Part shown: piece by piece, positions 31,900 to 44,330 of the stretch
How the letters are laid out: the number at the start of each line of letters is the position of its first letter
Position numbering within the stretch: the stretch's first letter is position 1
From: Amorphophallus konjac
Lineage: Eukaryota; Streptophyta; Magnoliopsida; Alismatales; Araceae
NCBI GenBank assembly: GCA_022559845.1
Contig: CM040125.1
Coordinates: 285,310,200 to 285,374,199, forward strand
Direction: 5' to 3'
DNA length: 64,000 nt
Made by a program: the position numbers and the translations under genes
The notes under the pieces: generated by a model
Databases searched by the model: none
What the model was told of the DNA's origin: nothing
Seen by the model: only the letters and a program-made list of their open reading frames with translations

Positions 31900-34800
31900 T
31901 CATGAAATTCTGTAAATACCTAATTCTCTGCGCAATGTGCTAAAATTTTCAGTATCCAGTGGCTTAGTGAAAATATCTGCAATTTGTGAGTTAGTGCCAA
32001 CATGGATCAATTCAAAGGTCTTCCTAGCTACTTCATCACGAATAAAATGATGCCTGATTTCGATGTGTTTAGTTCGAGAATGAAGTACAAGATTCTTTGC
32101 AATGATTATTGCACTAGTATTGTCACAAAAGATGGAAGTGCAACCTAGCTCAACTGAGTAATCCAGAAGCTGGTGTTTTATCCATATAACCTGTGTGCCA
32201 CAGCTCCCTACTGCCACATACTCAGCTTGAGAAGTAGAAAGAGCCACAGAGTGTTGCTTCTTGGATCCCCAAGAGACTGGGCACCCTCCTAAAAATTCGC
32301 AGTGACCACTAGTACTTTTCCTGTCCAATTTACATCCTGCATAATCTGCATCTGTGTATGCAATGAGATCTAAACTACATGATGCAGGATACCAAAGACC
32401 TAGATCATGGGTAGCAGATAAGTATCTAAAGATTCTTTTTACAGCTGCCAAATGCAATTCAGTAGGCCTAGACTGGTATCTGGCACACATCCCTACACTA
32501 AATTGAATGTCAGGCCTGGATGCTGTTAAGTAGAGGAGTGAACCGATCATAACTCTATATAATTTAGCATCCACCTCTTTACCTTTTTCGTCTGAATCCA
32601 GTGAGGAGTTGGTGCCCATGGGTGTTGAGATAGTCTTGAGGTTGGTCATTCCAAACCTTTTCAGCATCTCCAGAGTATACTTGGTTTGATTTATGAAACA
32701 ACCATCCTCCATCTGTTTGACCTGCAGCCCAAGAAAATACTTTAGTTCGCCAACTAAACTCATTTCAAATTCATGAGACATAGATTCAGAAAATTCTTTA
32801 CACAATGTTGAATTGTTAGATCCGAAGATGATATCATCAACATATACCTGGACCACTATTAAATCCTTTCCGAGATTTTTGGTGAAGAGGGTTTGGTCAA
32901 CCTTACCTCGAGTGTAGCCCTTGCTCAAGAGAAATTTAAAAAGTCTCTCATACCAGGCTCGGGGAGCCTGCTTTAGTCCACAGAGGGCTTTATTCAACCT
33001 AAAAACCATGTTAGGCTGAACAGAGAAATTAAAACCTGGAGGTTGTTCAACATATACCTCTTCCTTCAATACCCCATTTAAGAATGCTCTTTTGACATCC
33101 ATCTGCTGCAGCCGAATGTTCCTAGAGCATGCAAATGCAAGCAGAATTTGTATAGCTTCCATCCTAGCCACTGGGGCATAGGATTCATCAAAATCCATAC
33201 CAAATTCCTGACTGTAGCCTTGAGCTACAAGTCTTGCTTTGTTTCTAGAGATAGCTCCATCCTCATCAACTTTATTCTTGAAAATCCATTTAGTGCCAAT
33301 GACATGAGTGTTATCAGGTCTTGGAACTAGTTCCCATACAATATTTTTCTCAAATTGATTTAATTCCTCACACATGGCGGATACCCAAGAATCATGTTTT
33401 AAGGCTTCTTCAACAGATTTGGGTTCCACCTGAGATACCAATGCAGCTAAGTCCTGTTCTTGGACAATTCTAAAATGAGACCTAGTCCTAGGAGGATCAT
33501 GCAAATTTCCTATGACATTTTCACTAGGGTGGTCTTTGTGAAATATTATCTCACCTGAGGGTTCACCTACCTCAGCTGCTCCTTCTTGCTGTGAGTTTTC
33601 TGGTTGAGCAGCTGGCTGCATTTCTTCTTCTTCAATTCTCTCCAAGAAATCTCCCTCATTAGATGGCTCCCTGTCATCATCCATCACTTTGTTAGAGAAA
33701 TCATTTTCATCAAACACTACATGCAGTGTTTCTTCAACAGTTTGGTCAGCTTTATTGAAAACTCTATAAGCCCTTGAAGTTTCTGAATATCCAAGAAAAA
33801 TTCCAGGAGAGCTCCTATCTTCAAATTTGTCCAAACCATTCTTACCATTATTGTGGATAAAACATTTGGAACCAAAAACTTTAAAGTAAGAAATGTTTGG
33901 CTGCTTACCCTTGAGAAGTTCATACGGAGTTTTCCTATGAGTAGGTCTTACCAAGGCTCGGTTTAGAATGTAGCATGCAGTATTCGCAGCTTCAGCCCAA
34001 AATCTCCTTGGAAGTCCACTCTCAATCAGCATAGTCCTGTCCATTTCAATTATTGACATGTTTCTTCTCTCAACAATTCCGTTCTACTCCAGTGTCCTGG
34101 GAGAAGAGAATCTATGAGTCACTCCCTCTTTTGAGCAAAATTCAGAAAATGAAGAGTTCTCAAACTCTCGTCCGTGGTCAGACTGAATAGTAATGATATT
34201 ATGTTCACCTTGCAGTTTGATTTTATTGAAAAGTTCTTCAAAGTGAACAAAAGCATCATTTTTATTTGCTAAACAAAATAACCAAGAAAATCTAGTGTAG
34301 TCATCCACTATGACTAATCCATATCTCTTACCTGACAAACTTTGTATGCGAGTAGGACCAAAGAGATCCATGTGTAAGTGCTGCAGCGGTTTAGATGAAA
34401 GACTCTCAGTTCTCAACTTAAAAACCGCACGAGTCTGTTTACCTAGTGCACAAGCATCACATAGCTTGGACCCTAACTGAAATCTTATTCGGGGCAAACC
34501 TCTAACTAGGTTATGCTTAGACAGTTTATTCATTGTAGACAAACTAGCATGGCCTAGACGCCTATGCCAGTCAAACGCAACCTGTTCAGAATTAGCAGAC
34601 ATACACAAGTGAGTTTCAGGATTATCATCCAGGTCTACGATATATACATTGTTTACTCTATGACCTTTGAACATGACGTTATCAGAATTCAGCTCAAAAA
34701 CAGTACAGGAATTGTGGTCAAAGAGTACCTTGTGTCCTTTGTCGCAGAGTTGACTTATACTTATCAAGTTGTGCTGAAGTCCTTCTACAAGATACACATC

Positions 34801-35007
34801 TTCAATGGAGTTAGTAGAGGACTTACCAATTGTACCAATTCTAATTATTCTTCCTCTGTTATTTCCACCGAATTTGACCAAGCCCCCAAACTTCATTTTC
34901 AGTTTGCTAAATTTGGACCGGTCTTCTGTCATGTGCCTGCTACAGCCGCTGTCAAGATACCACTTGTTATGCTCGGCTGCCAGGCTAACCTGTGAAAGTT
35001 CAGGCAA
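31900..35007 (-). pseudogene. Sirevirus pol: protease, integrase, RT, RNase H
   Basis: On the minus strand, protease WYLDSGCSRHM is at the start (about 34,965), then GAG-pre-integrase HRRLGHASL ... LCDACALGKQ (zinc ligands), the integrase core ([27 protein letters not shown]), RT with intact [10 protein letters not shown] box (about 32,850) and RNase H with [28 protein letters not shown] and [11 protein letters not shown]. The only break is one TAG at about 34,081 just before NGIVERRN, a position where the family has Gln, so a CAG-to-TAG change is likely. Downstream the frame is open for 719 codons. Gag lies in another phase with a 7-8 base overlap at 35,000-35,007. Confidence 0.93.
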
Positions 35008-37207
35008 AGTGATGTGGGACCCAATTCAAATTGGGTCCAAAGACAGTTTTCAATTTATCCAAATCACACTTAAGGACCCACATTTGTTTTACTGTTCTTT
35101 TCAAAGGTTTCATGTAAATTGATTCTTCCTTCTTGGTATTTCTCAGTGGGTGTTGAATGAGCCTATTCCTATTAAACTTATGCTGTTTCCGAGCAGAGAA
35201 ATTGTTGTTTGGCCTCTTAGAGGAAACTCGTGTGTACTGAGCATAATTCATGTAGCCATTTTTATTCAAATGAAAATTGTGCTGAAGGTGATGCATGTTC
35301 GCATGCTTTCCTTGATAACTATCATGCTGAATTTTCTTAGCGAAACTGTTTACCTTTCTAGTGACATCAATAGGAATGGTCGTGTGAAAACCCTTGTTAC
35401 ACACCTGTTGCACAGGAACAGTTCTAGTCTCAAGATTTCCTGACTTAGTCTGCTGACTAGTGGATTGAATAGATTTGCTGGTCGAAACCTTCAATGTAGA
35501 GACAGATTTGGAACTGGATGGGGTTTCCAGTGTTTCTTTGCCCTTGGCGGGGCAGAACGTGACAATTTTGAATTCAAAGGGTTTTTTACTTGTGGGATTA
35601 TATCCTAATCCCTCCCTGTTCAAGTTTACCCTCGACCCCAGAAGGACATCCAGATTGTTTCTCCCCTCTGTAAATTTTTCTACTATTTTTCCTTTGTCCT
35701 CAATCTCCTTCTGAAGTTCATTACATTGGTCCAGGAGTTCCTGATTAACTTTTCTAATCACCTCATATTTTTCTGCAATCAGTCTAAACTCCTTTTTACT
35801 CTCTTCAGTTTTACTCTTCAGCTCATTCATCCTAGCTAGATTTTCCTCTCTTTCCATTCTAAACTTCTCGATCTCACTTCTAGCCTGATCTAGCTCCATG
35901 GCCATCTCCTTGGTTTTCATGTTGTCCGTAACTGCAATAGAGTGTTCCTCGGAAACAGAGTGAAACTTTCGTTTAAGCATTCTGTGCTCCTTGGTTAAAA
36001 AATTATATTTAGCTAACAGGTCGCCATAAGCGTCCTCCCAATCATCCAAAGTAAAATTCTCAAATAAGTTCGTTACCTCTTCCTCATGGTTGGCCATGAG
36101 ACAAGTCTTCTCTTCATCTTCACTGGACGAGGTGGCTTCTGGATCCTCCTCCTCGTCACTCCATGTGCACAGCATGGCTTTCTTCTTCTTGTGCACCATC
36201 TTCTTCTGGTATCCGGGAGCCTTAGCTTGCAGCTCTGGACATTCACTTTTCATGTGACCAGGTTTCTGACAATGGTAGCATGTAACCTTCTTAACAAACC
36301 GGTTCTTCTCAAGTTCTCGTTCAGGAGACTTCCTTGCAGCATTGAATCTCTTTCTCCTGTAGAATTTTCCTTTAGTCCTCAGGAACTTTCTGAATTGCCT
36401 GGTGAGCATGGCCTGCTCGCCCTTGTCTAGGTCTGAGAATCCGTCAGAGTCTTCGCTGCTACCACCACTGTTGCTGCTGCTGCTGCTCTTCTTAGTATGT
36501 CGTGAGACCTTCAGAGCAACATTCTTTCCCTTTCTGTCATGTCCATCATTCCCTTGTCTGAAGTTCATTTCGTGGGTCATGAGAGACCCAATCAGCTAGG
36601 TTACTGACATGGTGGATAAATCTCTTGATTCCTCTATGACGGTCACCTTAGTATCCCAGATGGGAGTTAGGGACCTAAGGATCTTCCTGACAATGTCTTC
36701 TTGCTGAATCTCCTTTCCAAATCCTCTCAGACTATTGATGATCACAGACAATCTAGCATACATTTCTGTGATCGACTCCTCTGGCTTCATCTTAAACAAC
36801 TCATACTGAGTTGTAAGCATATTGATCTTGGTAGCTTTCACTTGAGATGTGCCCTCATAAATTAACTGCAATACATCCCACATTTTCCTTGCAGTCTTGC
36901 ACGCTGAAATCCTCAAGTACTCTTCCGGGTGGACGGCGCACTGTATGATGCTAAGAGCCGTCAAATTCAGTGCGGAGAGTTTTACCTGTTCCTCTGTCCA
37001 TATGTCTTCATTCGGTGGAAGTTGGTACGGACCATCTGTAATTACTCTCCAGAGCTTGTGACTCTGGGCCCTGATGAAGACTTCCATCCTGTTCTTCCAG
37101 AAAAAAAAGTTATTACCATCGAAGAAAGGGGGACGGGTGATTGACTGCCCTTCAGCAATGTAGCTGCGAGGACCAGCGGATCCGTTCCCCTGGCCATTGG
37201 ACTACAT
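35000..37207 (-). pseudogene. Sirevirus gag with zinc knuckle
   Basis: Minus strand. A probable start ATG at 37,207 is followed at once by TAG. The frame then shifts in an A8/T8 run near 37,101-37,108, and continues from 37,087 with the copia gag domain (KMWDVLQLIYEGTSQVKATK, ITEMYARLSVIINSLRGFG) to a TAG at 36,596. A second open frame (36,580-35,000, 526 codons) carries a Ser-rich segment, the CCHC knuckle CYHCQKPGHMKSEC (about 36,280) and a long coiled coil (36,000-35,680). Gag would form the virus-like particle and bind the RNA. At least two shifts and two stops separate it from an open gene. Confidence 0.88.
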
Positions 37208-37221
37208 GTTGGGAAATACCC

Positions 37222-37233
37222 GCTCTGATACCA
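37222..37233 (-). promoter_or_regulatory. Primer-binding site (tRNA-Met) of the Sirevirus element
   Basis: Minus strand TGGTATCAGAGC, two bases inside the 5' LTR end, complementary to the 3' end of initiator methionine tRNA. Confidence 0.95.
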
Positions 37234-37235
37234 AG

Positions 37236-39554
37236 TGTTAGGGTGCTAGGCCCGGATACAGAGGGGGGTGAATGTATCCTTCTATGAATAATGGCCAATT
37301 AAAAACTCAAATGCTAGACGCAAACACAGAATGAAACGAATTCAATTAAACTTATGAGCAAACACAAGGAGCGCGCCTATCCAAGCATCTAGCGAAAGCA
37401 AGCTCACAAAGCAAACCATTGCTCAATAGACTTTGTAGGTGGTTCGGTCCTTCAGACCTACGTCCACCCCTCACTCCCAACCGGAGTGAGGCTTCACTAG
37501 CCAATGCTAGACAAGCAGACTCAGTCTGCCAACAGTTGCTGCCACACAGCGGGACTAGGGGAACAGCCTCCCCTCTTCCTCCCAACCCGAGGGACCCCTG
37601 GACTTGCAACCCGCAAGCCCAGAACCGGAGACAAGTCTCCCTTCCTCTGACCAGAGGGAACCCACAAGTAGCTCTCAGCTACTTGCAACCGGAGATCAGA
37701 TCTCCCTTCTCCTGATCCACAGGAGGAACCCGACCTCACTACTGAGAATCGGAAGAACAAGGATAACCAAATAAGAAAATGAAATGCACAATGTGGCTCT
37801 CAACGCGGCTGACTGGCCTGGATCTGATCCACGGTCCAGTAGACAAATCTTCATATGAGCTTCTCTTCCTCTTCTCTTCTCTCTCACTTTCTTTTTCTCT
37901 TAACCCTCACGAGCTCTCTAACTCTCTCTTTCTCTTCTTTTCCTTATGTTCTTCTTCTCTTTCTTTTCTTCTGGATCGAACTCTCTGCACTTCTCTTTTT
38001 TGCTTTTTCCTTTTGATCAACCTTCATCTGTGGACGAAGGCTTCCTTTTATAGCAGCAGCAGCAGGTGGATGAGGTGCAGAATGCGTGTGCCTCCCACAC
38101 TTCGTCCAGAACCTTCTTGCCACGTGCCTTTATAGCATTGGTTCCTTTAGCATTGGATTGCGTGCAGCCCAGACACCGGTGAATGTTCTTCCTCGGACCT
38201 ACAAGGAGATAAAAACCATTAACACTGAGGGCCACAAGAACTAAAACTGCATGAGGTATGTGATAGCAATACGAGATGCACTGTACTGAGAACGACACGA
38301 GATGCACAAGATTATTACAGTACGAGACAAGGAGAGAATGACACGAGGTCAGATGAAAACAACACAAGATAAAAAGAGAACGACACGAAGTATCACTGTA
38401 ACAAAATAAACACTATGAAGAGAACGACACAAGATACATAATAATAAAGCTAACACCACAAAGAAAATGACACGAAGTCAGAAGAGAACATCACGAGGTG
38501 AGAAGGAAGTCTCACGGAGTGAAAAGGTAGAAAGACATGCGATCAGAAGGAGCCTGGACGAAGATAGAAATAAACAACACGAGGACATAAACAAAAGAAT
38601 AACACGAAGACACGAATACAAAAGTAACACGAAGACATGAATACAAAAACAACACGACATAACAAATAGCAAAGAGAACGGCACGAGGTGAAAACGACAC
38701 TTTACTAAAAAGACTTGAATACACACGAAAACAACTCGAGTACTAAGTTGTTCGAACGTACGAACGACTCGAAGACGAAAATGACACGAAAACAACATGG
38801 ACTGAAACCAACTCGAAGACGAAGGCAGAAACTGACACGAGGTGTGGTTACAAAAACAAGAAGGACACTTGCAACGAACAGCCTTCATATGATGAGGCGA
38901 TGTGAAGACTTTGCGTTCAAAAGGATGTATAGACTTGGAACGGCTTCAAGGCAACGCAATCGAATGTATGGACTTTCACAAGGTATAGACTTTCCAAAGA
39001 ACTGGACGATGTATAGACTTGAACAAGGCAAAGTCTGTACAGACTTGGAACCTTAAACCAATGTATGGACTTAGCTTCGAACATGCTACAGTGCATTGTA
39101 CGGACTTTGAAGACTGATGCATGATGCTACGCCAATGTGTAGACTTTGGCTTGGGACGAAGGTTAAGAAGAGGCTGTATAGACTTGGCCAAACCAAGAGA
39201 CTCGAAGACAAAGGGGTGACACAGATGGAACGACACGAAGTGGCACAGAAAGTAGCACGAGGTGCTGCAGTGTTCAGCACGCGCTGGAACAAAACATGAC
39301 ACAAAGACAACCAACAAACATTGTTGGAACAACACGATGTTGAAAAAGACAACACGAAGTGAAGTGAACACAACCAACACGAAGTATGAAAGGAACAGTA
39401 CGGACATGCAGGGTATTATCTCATAGCAGTTTTTCTTGTTAAACATGAAAAGTTCGAATGCATACCATTACTCATGATATCTGATTAAAGATAACAATAT
39501 TTAACATAGTGATGCTCATCATCAAAACACTAGGGAAGTCACAAAAGTCCAACA
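37236..39554 (-). repeat. 5' LTR of the Sirevirus element (right copy)
   Basis: It is 2,319 bp, collinear with 27,963-30,355. Minus-strand TATAAAA at 38,046-38,052 would start the element transcript towards gag. TGT...ACA ends are intact. Confidence 0.94.
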
Positions 39555-42528
39555 GACATGACCGTTACATCCTGCAGATTCCGTAAGGTGAGGAAATTAC
39601 AAAAAGATTAGAACTTTGAAATTCTATCTACAAGAGATCGACTTAGGGAAGCTTATAACATTACTAAGGACTCTTAGGGATTAGGTTCTGGAAAATTAAG
39701 GACTCTAGAATCGATTTAATCTTCAAACCCTAGTCAAAACCCTATAAATAAGACCTAGTTCGGAACTGAGCGACCCTTACTTTTGGCTCGTGAAGAATCA
39801 AGGTAAGGAGTCATAAATTCGGGTAAGTTCTTTAGAACCTTTTATTTAGTATACTTTAGACTAATGGTTCTCCAAATTTCATGCTAGGAGATCAAGCAAC
39901 CAAGGAGATAGAAGCTTCCAAAGTTGCTGATTCAACCTTAGCAACCCAGGAATCTGAACGCAAGTCCCCTAAAGATCAGGACATTAGGACATCTAAACGA
40001 GGTAATTAGAACTCAATCCTTTAAAACCTTTTGTTCCCAATAGTTTCATCTTCTTACCCTAAAAATTTCACATCCTTAGGTCAAGAGGCTGAGGAAATAT
40101 AGCAGATTGAAGTTGTTGATTTATCACAAGAAGTACAAGGGTCTAAGGGTAGCACCTAGCATTAAATTCAAAGTTTGAAGGTCTTAAAAGAGGTAGATTA
40201 TCTCATTATTGGGAAAAACAACTTATTAGGAATAAAAGCCCTCTGATTGTGCTTGATTTCATGCATTATAGATTAAGAATTTCATGATTTCATAGTTTTA
40301 TACATTCATGCATTTCTTAGCCCTAAATGGAAATAAAAAGGTATTATCTTGTCTATTCATTAAACCCTTGCATATAGTTGGCCTATGCATCGTTATCATG
40401 ACTAGGATAGTGGTAATATGTTGATTTCCAGGCATGTTATGTTTTCATAAACCTTCACTTTGGTTTACTGCCAATAGGTCCTCTCACGCACCAACGTAAG
40501 ACCATCACATGAATGTAACGGCCTTACGATAGATCGTCACAACCTGTTATACTTTTATTTGTTCTATTGTCTCTGACGCACCCTAGCAGGATCATTACAC
40601 CACTGTAACGGCCCCTCGATAAACCGTCACACACTGTAACGCACCTATCCTAGACCGTTAGACCCCTGTGTTCTATCAGCCCAAGGCAGAATAATAACCG
40701 GTTAAGTTTACTTATAAATAAGCTTAGATAGCTAAGTTTGGACCTATTATCATGACTTTGAGTTTAGTTTCTGACTTATAATCGAATTGCATGATTAATG
40801 TGTCTTAGGTTATTTTAAGTTATGCTAATTTCATTGGCTAAAACTCTATTGTTTTGTATTCTAAATCATGATTTTCTAAAGTTGTATTGATAGAGTTTTA
40901 TCTTGGTTTCATAATGTTACACATTCTTTCCTATCTATAGAGTCATTTCTTTAAGTATATGGCACATATTCCGGTATGTTGTCCATTGGTTCATTTTGCA
41001 CTATAGGAACACTATTCTTGGACATGAGGACCTCTCTATTGGATATTCCTTCCAATGGACTCAGAAATCTTGTTTCAAGGCCTCCGTAATTCTCTGCGAG
41101 CCTGGGATTCCCACTAGGACGCCGAGTTGGTTGTACCATTAAAGCCCATTGATTAGATTACACTATCGATGATTTTTGGTTATCAGTAATGTAACGGCTC
41201 AATGTTGGACCGTCAGGCACAAGTAACGGCCCAATATACGACCGTCACATTCCACTGAGTCCGATTTCTTGGTTCTGGATTCAGACCAATGTAACGGCCC
41301 AATACTGGAGCGTCACATCATGTAACGGCCCAATACACGACCGTCACACTACTTGAGTATTTTAACCCAAGGATTGACCAAGGGTTGATATTCCATGGTT
41401 CTAGATAGACTCTTGATGATCTAGAACTTATCATATTGATCAAGAAACCTAATATAATAAATGGAAGATAAATAACGTATCGTTATGCTGCCGATTTATT
41501 TCCATAAAGCATAACCTTGCTTAAGTCATTCTTGATTTCTCATGATTCTTATTGAAGCATTCATTCATTGAATTATTGCTATCATGAGCTTATTGAACTT
41601 ATTACATTCTTGGCCATATTTTATTGTTAACATGCGTGGAAGTAACTTGATTTATACTTAAAGATGCGATCGAGCACTGATTGTGTTCAAGGGCTCTATG
41701 CTAGTCCCCTCGACTGATTATCGGAAACATACTATTTTATAAACCATGGGGTATGATGCTACTGGTGTCGCTTTGCGCTGGGAGTACTTTCTCTATAAAT
41801 AAGTGAAAATCCACGGCACGACATAACATTCTTGTACTTGACTTTCTTGCTTGATATTCCACAGAAATTCATGAAGTACTTGCTCATAAGCAAAAGATAC
41901 CGGAGTGATGATTGTGTGGCTTGCTAGTACATTCTCGATACATTCTTGTTCATGAAAGGCCAATATCATGTTCTTGTTACAATCTTACTAGTTCGTATTT
42001 GATCTCATTCTAACTTACATGATCATCTTGTTACTTTGGTTTAATCGCATGATTGATCGCATTCGCATGATTTTTACCTCAATCTTTAGAGCTAAATTGT
42101 TAATTACTTTAATAGTGCCATCATGTTGATGCGAAGATACCTACTGGGCAAGTGTGCCCATTACCTATTTCCAATCTTTTCAGGAGATGGAAGTGATTCG
42201 AATTCGGATTCGTGTTATACAAGTATCGGGTCCGAGAGCGAATGAAAGTATTGTCAAGATGACAGTGAAGACTTAGGAAGTCTATATTGTTTTGATTGAG
42301 TCTATGTAGTTTCCTATTTCTTGAGTCTAGTGCATAATGGAAATTGAATTAGTGGTTGTACTTGATTATTTTGAAATAAAGTTGGAGTTTGAGTAATATT
42401 GTGCAATTGCATTTATGTGTGTGATTGTCTTGCGCTCTGATCGTTCTTGCTCGCAATAGGCTTACCATGCCGGCTGTTTGCGCTCCCCGTGTTAGTCTTC
42501 CGCTGTAATAAAGGCTCGGGGCGTGACA
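39555..42528 (+). repeat. Tekay C 5' LTR, second part
   Basis: Continues the LTR after the copia insertion and ends GGGGCGTGACA. A TATA box TATAAATA is at 39,743-39,750. Short open frames here repeat in the 3' LTR and are not genes. Confidence 0.94.
40490..41350. repeat. TAACGGCCC/ACCGTCAC palindromes in Tekay C 5' LTR
   Basis: Modules of the form TGTAACGGCC...GACCGTCACA, with arms ACGGYC/GACCGT and loops of 6-10 bases: near 40,516, 40,600, 40,634, 41,190, 41,222, 41,290 and 41,322, plus one near 27,914. Each is embedded in TGTAAC...GTCACA. They recur at the same places in the 3' LTR. The core resembles the Tat palindromes in this window. Confidence 0.8.
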
Positions 42529-42535
42529 GTTAAGT

Positions 42536-42548
42536 TGGTATCAGAGCC
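42536..42548 (+). promoter_or_regulatory. Primer-binding site (tRNA-Met) of Tekay C
   Basis: TGGTATCAGAGCC seven bases after the LTR end; it matches the initiator methionine tRNA 3' end. Confidence 0.93.
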
Positions 42549-42750
42549 TAAGTCTCAGGACTAAGGAAGAAGAGTCATGTCATAGGAAAAGTCCAAGGTT
42601 TAAGGACCCCTACCTATAAACTAAGGAAGAAATTTCCATACCCATGTGAGAATTAGGTAGAGCCTGGGATAAGATAATTAATTAGCTTTAAGATTATTTC
42701 TCCCAATTTCATGAGAAATAACAAGTTGTTATATTTCTCTCAGGTACCTT

Positions 42751-42978
42751 ATGGCTCATCGGGTAGATTGGCTTGTAGACCATGATGTTTATATCAATTG
42801 CCGAAATAGGATTATATCCTTTCGAAAGCCCGGTCTTCCAAGATTCTCTTTTCTTGGCATCAAGTACCAGAAACACCCCACTATCATATCCTCCTTCACG
42901 CTTGTAAACTTATCTCGCGAGGATGTAAAACTTTTCTTGCTTCTGTCATTATCACCGAATCCAAAGAAATTAACATAG
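42751..42978 (+). pseudogene. Tekay C protease C-terminal remnant
   Basis: Only the end of the protease region remains (HRVDWLVDHDVYINCRNRII, corresponding to the GMDWL block after the active site). The catalytic DTGAS part and all of gag are absent: just about 200 bases lie between primer site and this remnant. The frame then changes by one step to the RT frame at about 42,963. Confidence 0.75.
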
Positions 42979-44330
42979 AAGACATCCCTATTGTAAATGA
43001 GTTCCTAGACGTGTTTCCATCAGAACTACCCAGTTTACCGCCCGAGAGGGAAGTGAACTTCACCATTGAACTCATTCCAGGAGCAGCACCTGTTTCTATA
43101 GCCCCTTACAGGATGTCCCCCTCGGAGCTTAAGGAATTGAAAAGGTAGTTGCAGGAACTACTAGACAAGGGCTTCATCAGACCTAGCACATCCCCTTGGG
43201 GTGCGCCGGTTCTATTTGTCAAGAAGAAGGATGGTTCTCTCAGGCTATGCATCGATTACCGGTGATTGAATCAACTCACAATTAAAAACAAGTATCCGTT
43301 GCCGCGTATTGATGAGCTCTTCGATCAGCTTTCAGGAGCAGAATATTTCTCTAAGATTGACCTCAGATCAGGTTATCATCAGCTTAGAATTAAAGAAGAG
43401 GACATTTATAAATCGGCTTTTCGAAGTCGTTATGGCCACTATGAATTCGTAGTGATGCCGGTTGGGTTAACTAATGCCCCAGCAGCATTCATGTAACTTA
43501 TGAACAACGTCTTCCAGCCATATCTGGACCAGTTCATCGTCGTATTCATTGATGACATCTTAATATATTCCAAGACGAAAGAGGAACATGAACAACATTT
43601 GAAAATAGCTTTACAAACACTTAGAGAGCACAAGCTTTATGCCAAACTCAATAAATGTGAATTCTGGCTCAAGGAAGTCTCATTCCTAGGCCACATTATT
43701 TCAAAAGAATGTATTGCTGTGGATCCTTCTAAGGTGGAAGCTGTCAAGAATTAGAGTCGGCCAACGACTGTATCTGAAGTAAGAAGCTTTCTGGGTCTAG
43801 CTGGTTATTATAGAAGATTCATTAAGGACTTCTCAAAAATTGCAGTTCCTTTAACTAGACTTACAAGAAAAGAAAATCATGTTGTCTGGTCAGAGAAATG
43901 TGAGAAGGGTTTCCAAACTCTTAAGAATCATTTTACAACAGTCCCTATTTTATCACTACCTATGGAGGGTGGTGGATTCGAAGTGTATACGGATGCGTCT
44001 GGCATTGACTTAGGATGCGTTCTCATGCAGAATGGAAAAGTAATCTGTTATTCTTCAAGACAATTGAAACGTCACGATGAAAACTATCCCGTACATGATC
44101 TGGAAATAGCAGCGGTTATTTTCACCTTGAAAATTTGGCGTCATTATTTTTATGGAGAAAAGTTCACGGCCTACTCGGACCACAAAAGCCTGAAATATTT
44201 ATTCTCTCAAAAGGAGCTTAACATGAGGCAAGGGAGGTGGTTAGAATATCTCAAAGACTTTGATTTTACTATTTAATATCATCCTGGCAAGGCTAATGCT
44301 GTAGCAGATGCACTCAGTAGAAAATCAATA
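42963..44330 (+). pseudogene. Tekay C reverse transcriptase and RNase H
   Basis: One frame throughout. RT motifs: [73 protein letters not shown] and the intact catalytic FIDDILIYS. RNase H follows ([41 protein letters not shown]) and ends at YHPGKANAVADALSRK. Stops without frameshift at 43,146, 43,263, 43,497, 43,752 and 44,274. Confidence 0.93.

Larger units (their letters stand above)
27963..39554 (-). mobile_element. Sirevirus-type Ty1/copia element, nearly intact, minus strand
   Basis: The element is 11,592 bp, flanked by GACAC (27,958-27,962) and GACAT (39,555-39,559). Its LTRs begin TGTTGGACTTTTGTG on the minus strand and end CACCCTAACA. The order on the minus strand is 5' LTR, primer site TGGTATCAGAGC, gag, protease, integrase, RT, RNase H, a 1.5 kb non-coding stretch with repeated polypurine tracts, 3' LTR. 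Domain order protease-integrase-RT marks copia. The repeated GGGGGAG tracts, long LTRs and zinc-knuckle gag fit the Sirevirus (SIRE/Maximus) lineage. It is inserted in the 5' LTR of Tekay C and is thus younger. Confidence 0.93.

Noticed and set aside
40951..41139. 62-codon minus-strand frame, repeated at 47,698-47,886
   Set aside because: Located in both Tekay LTRs with no domain; conserved only because the LTRs are copies.
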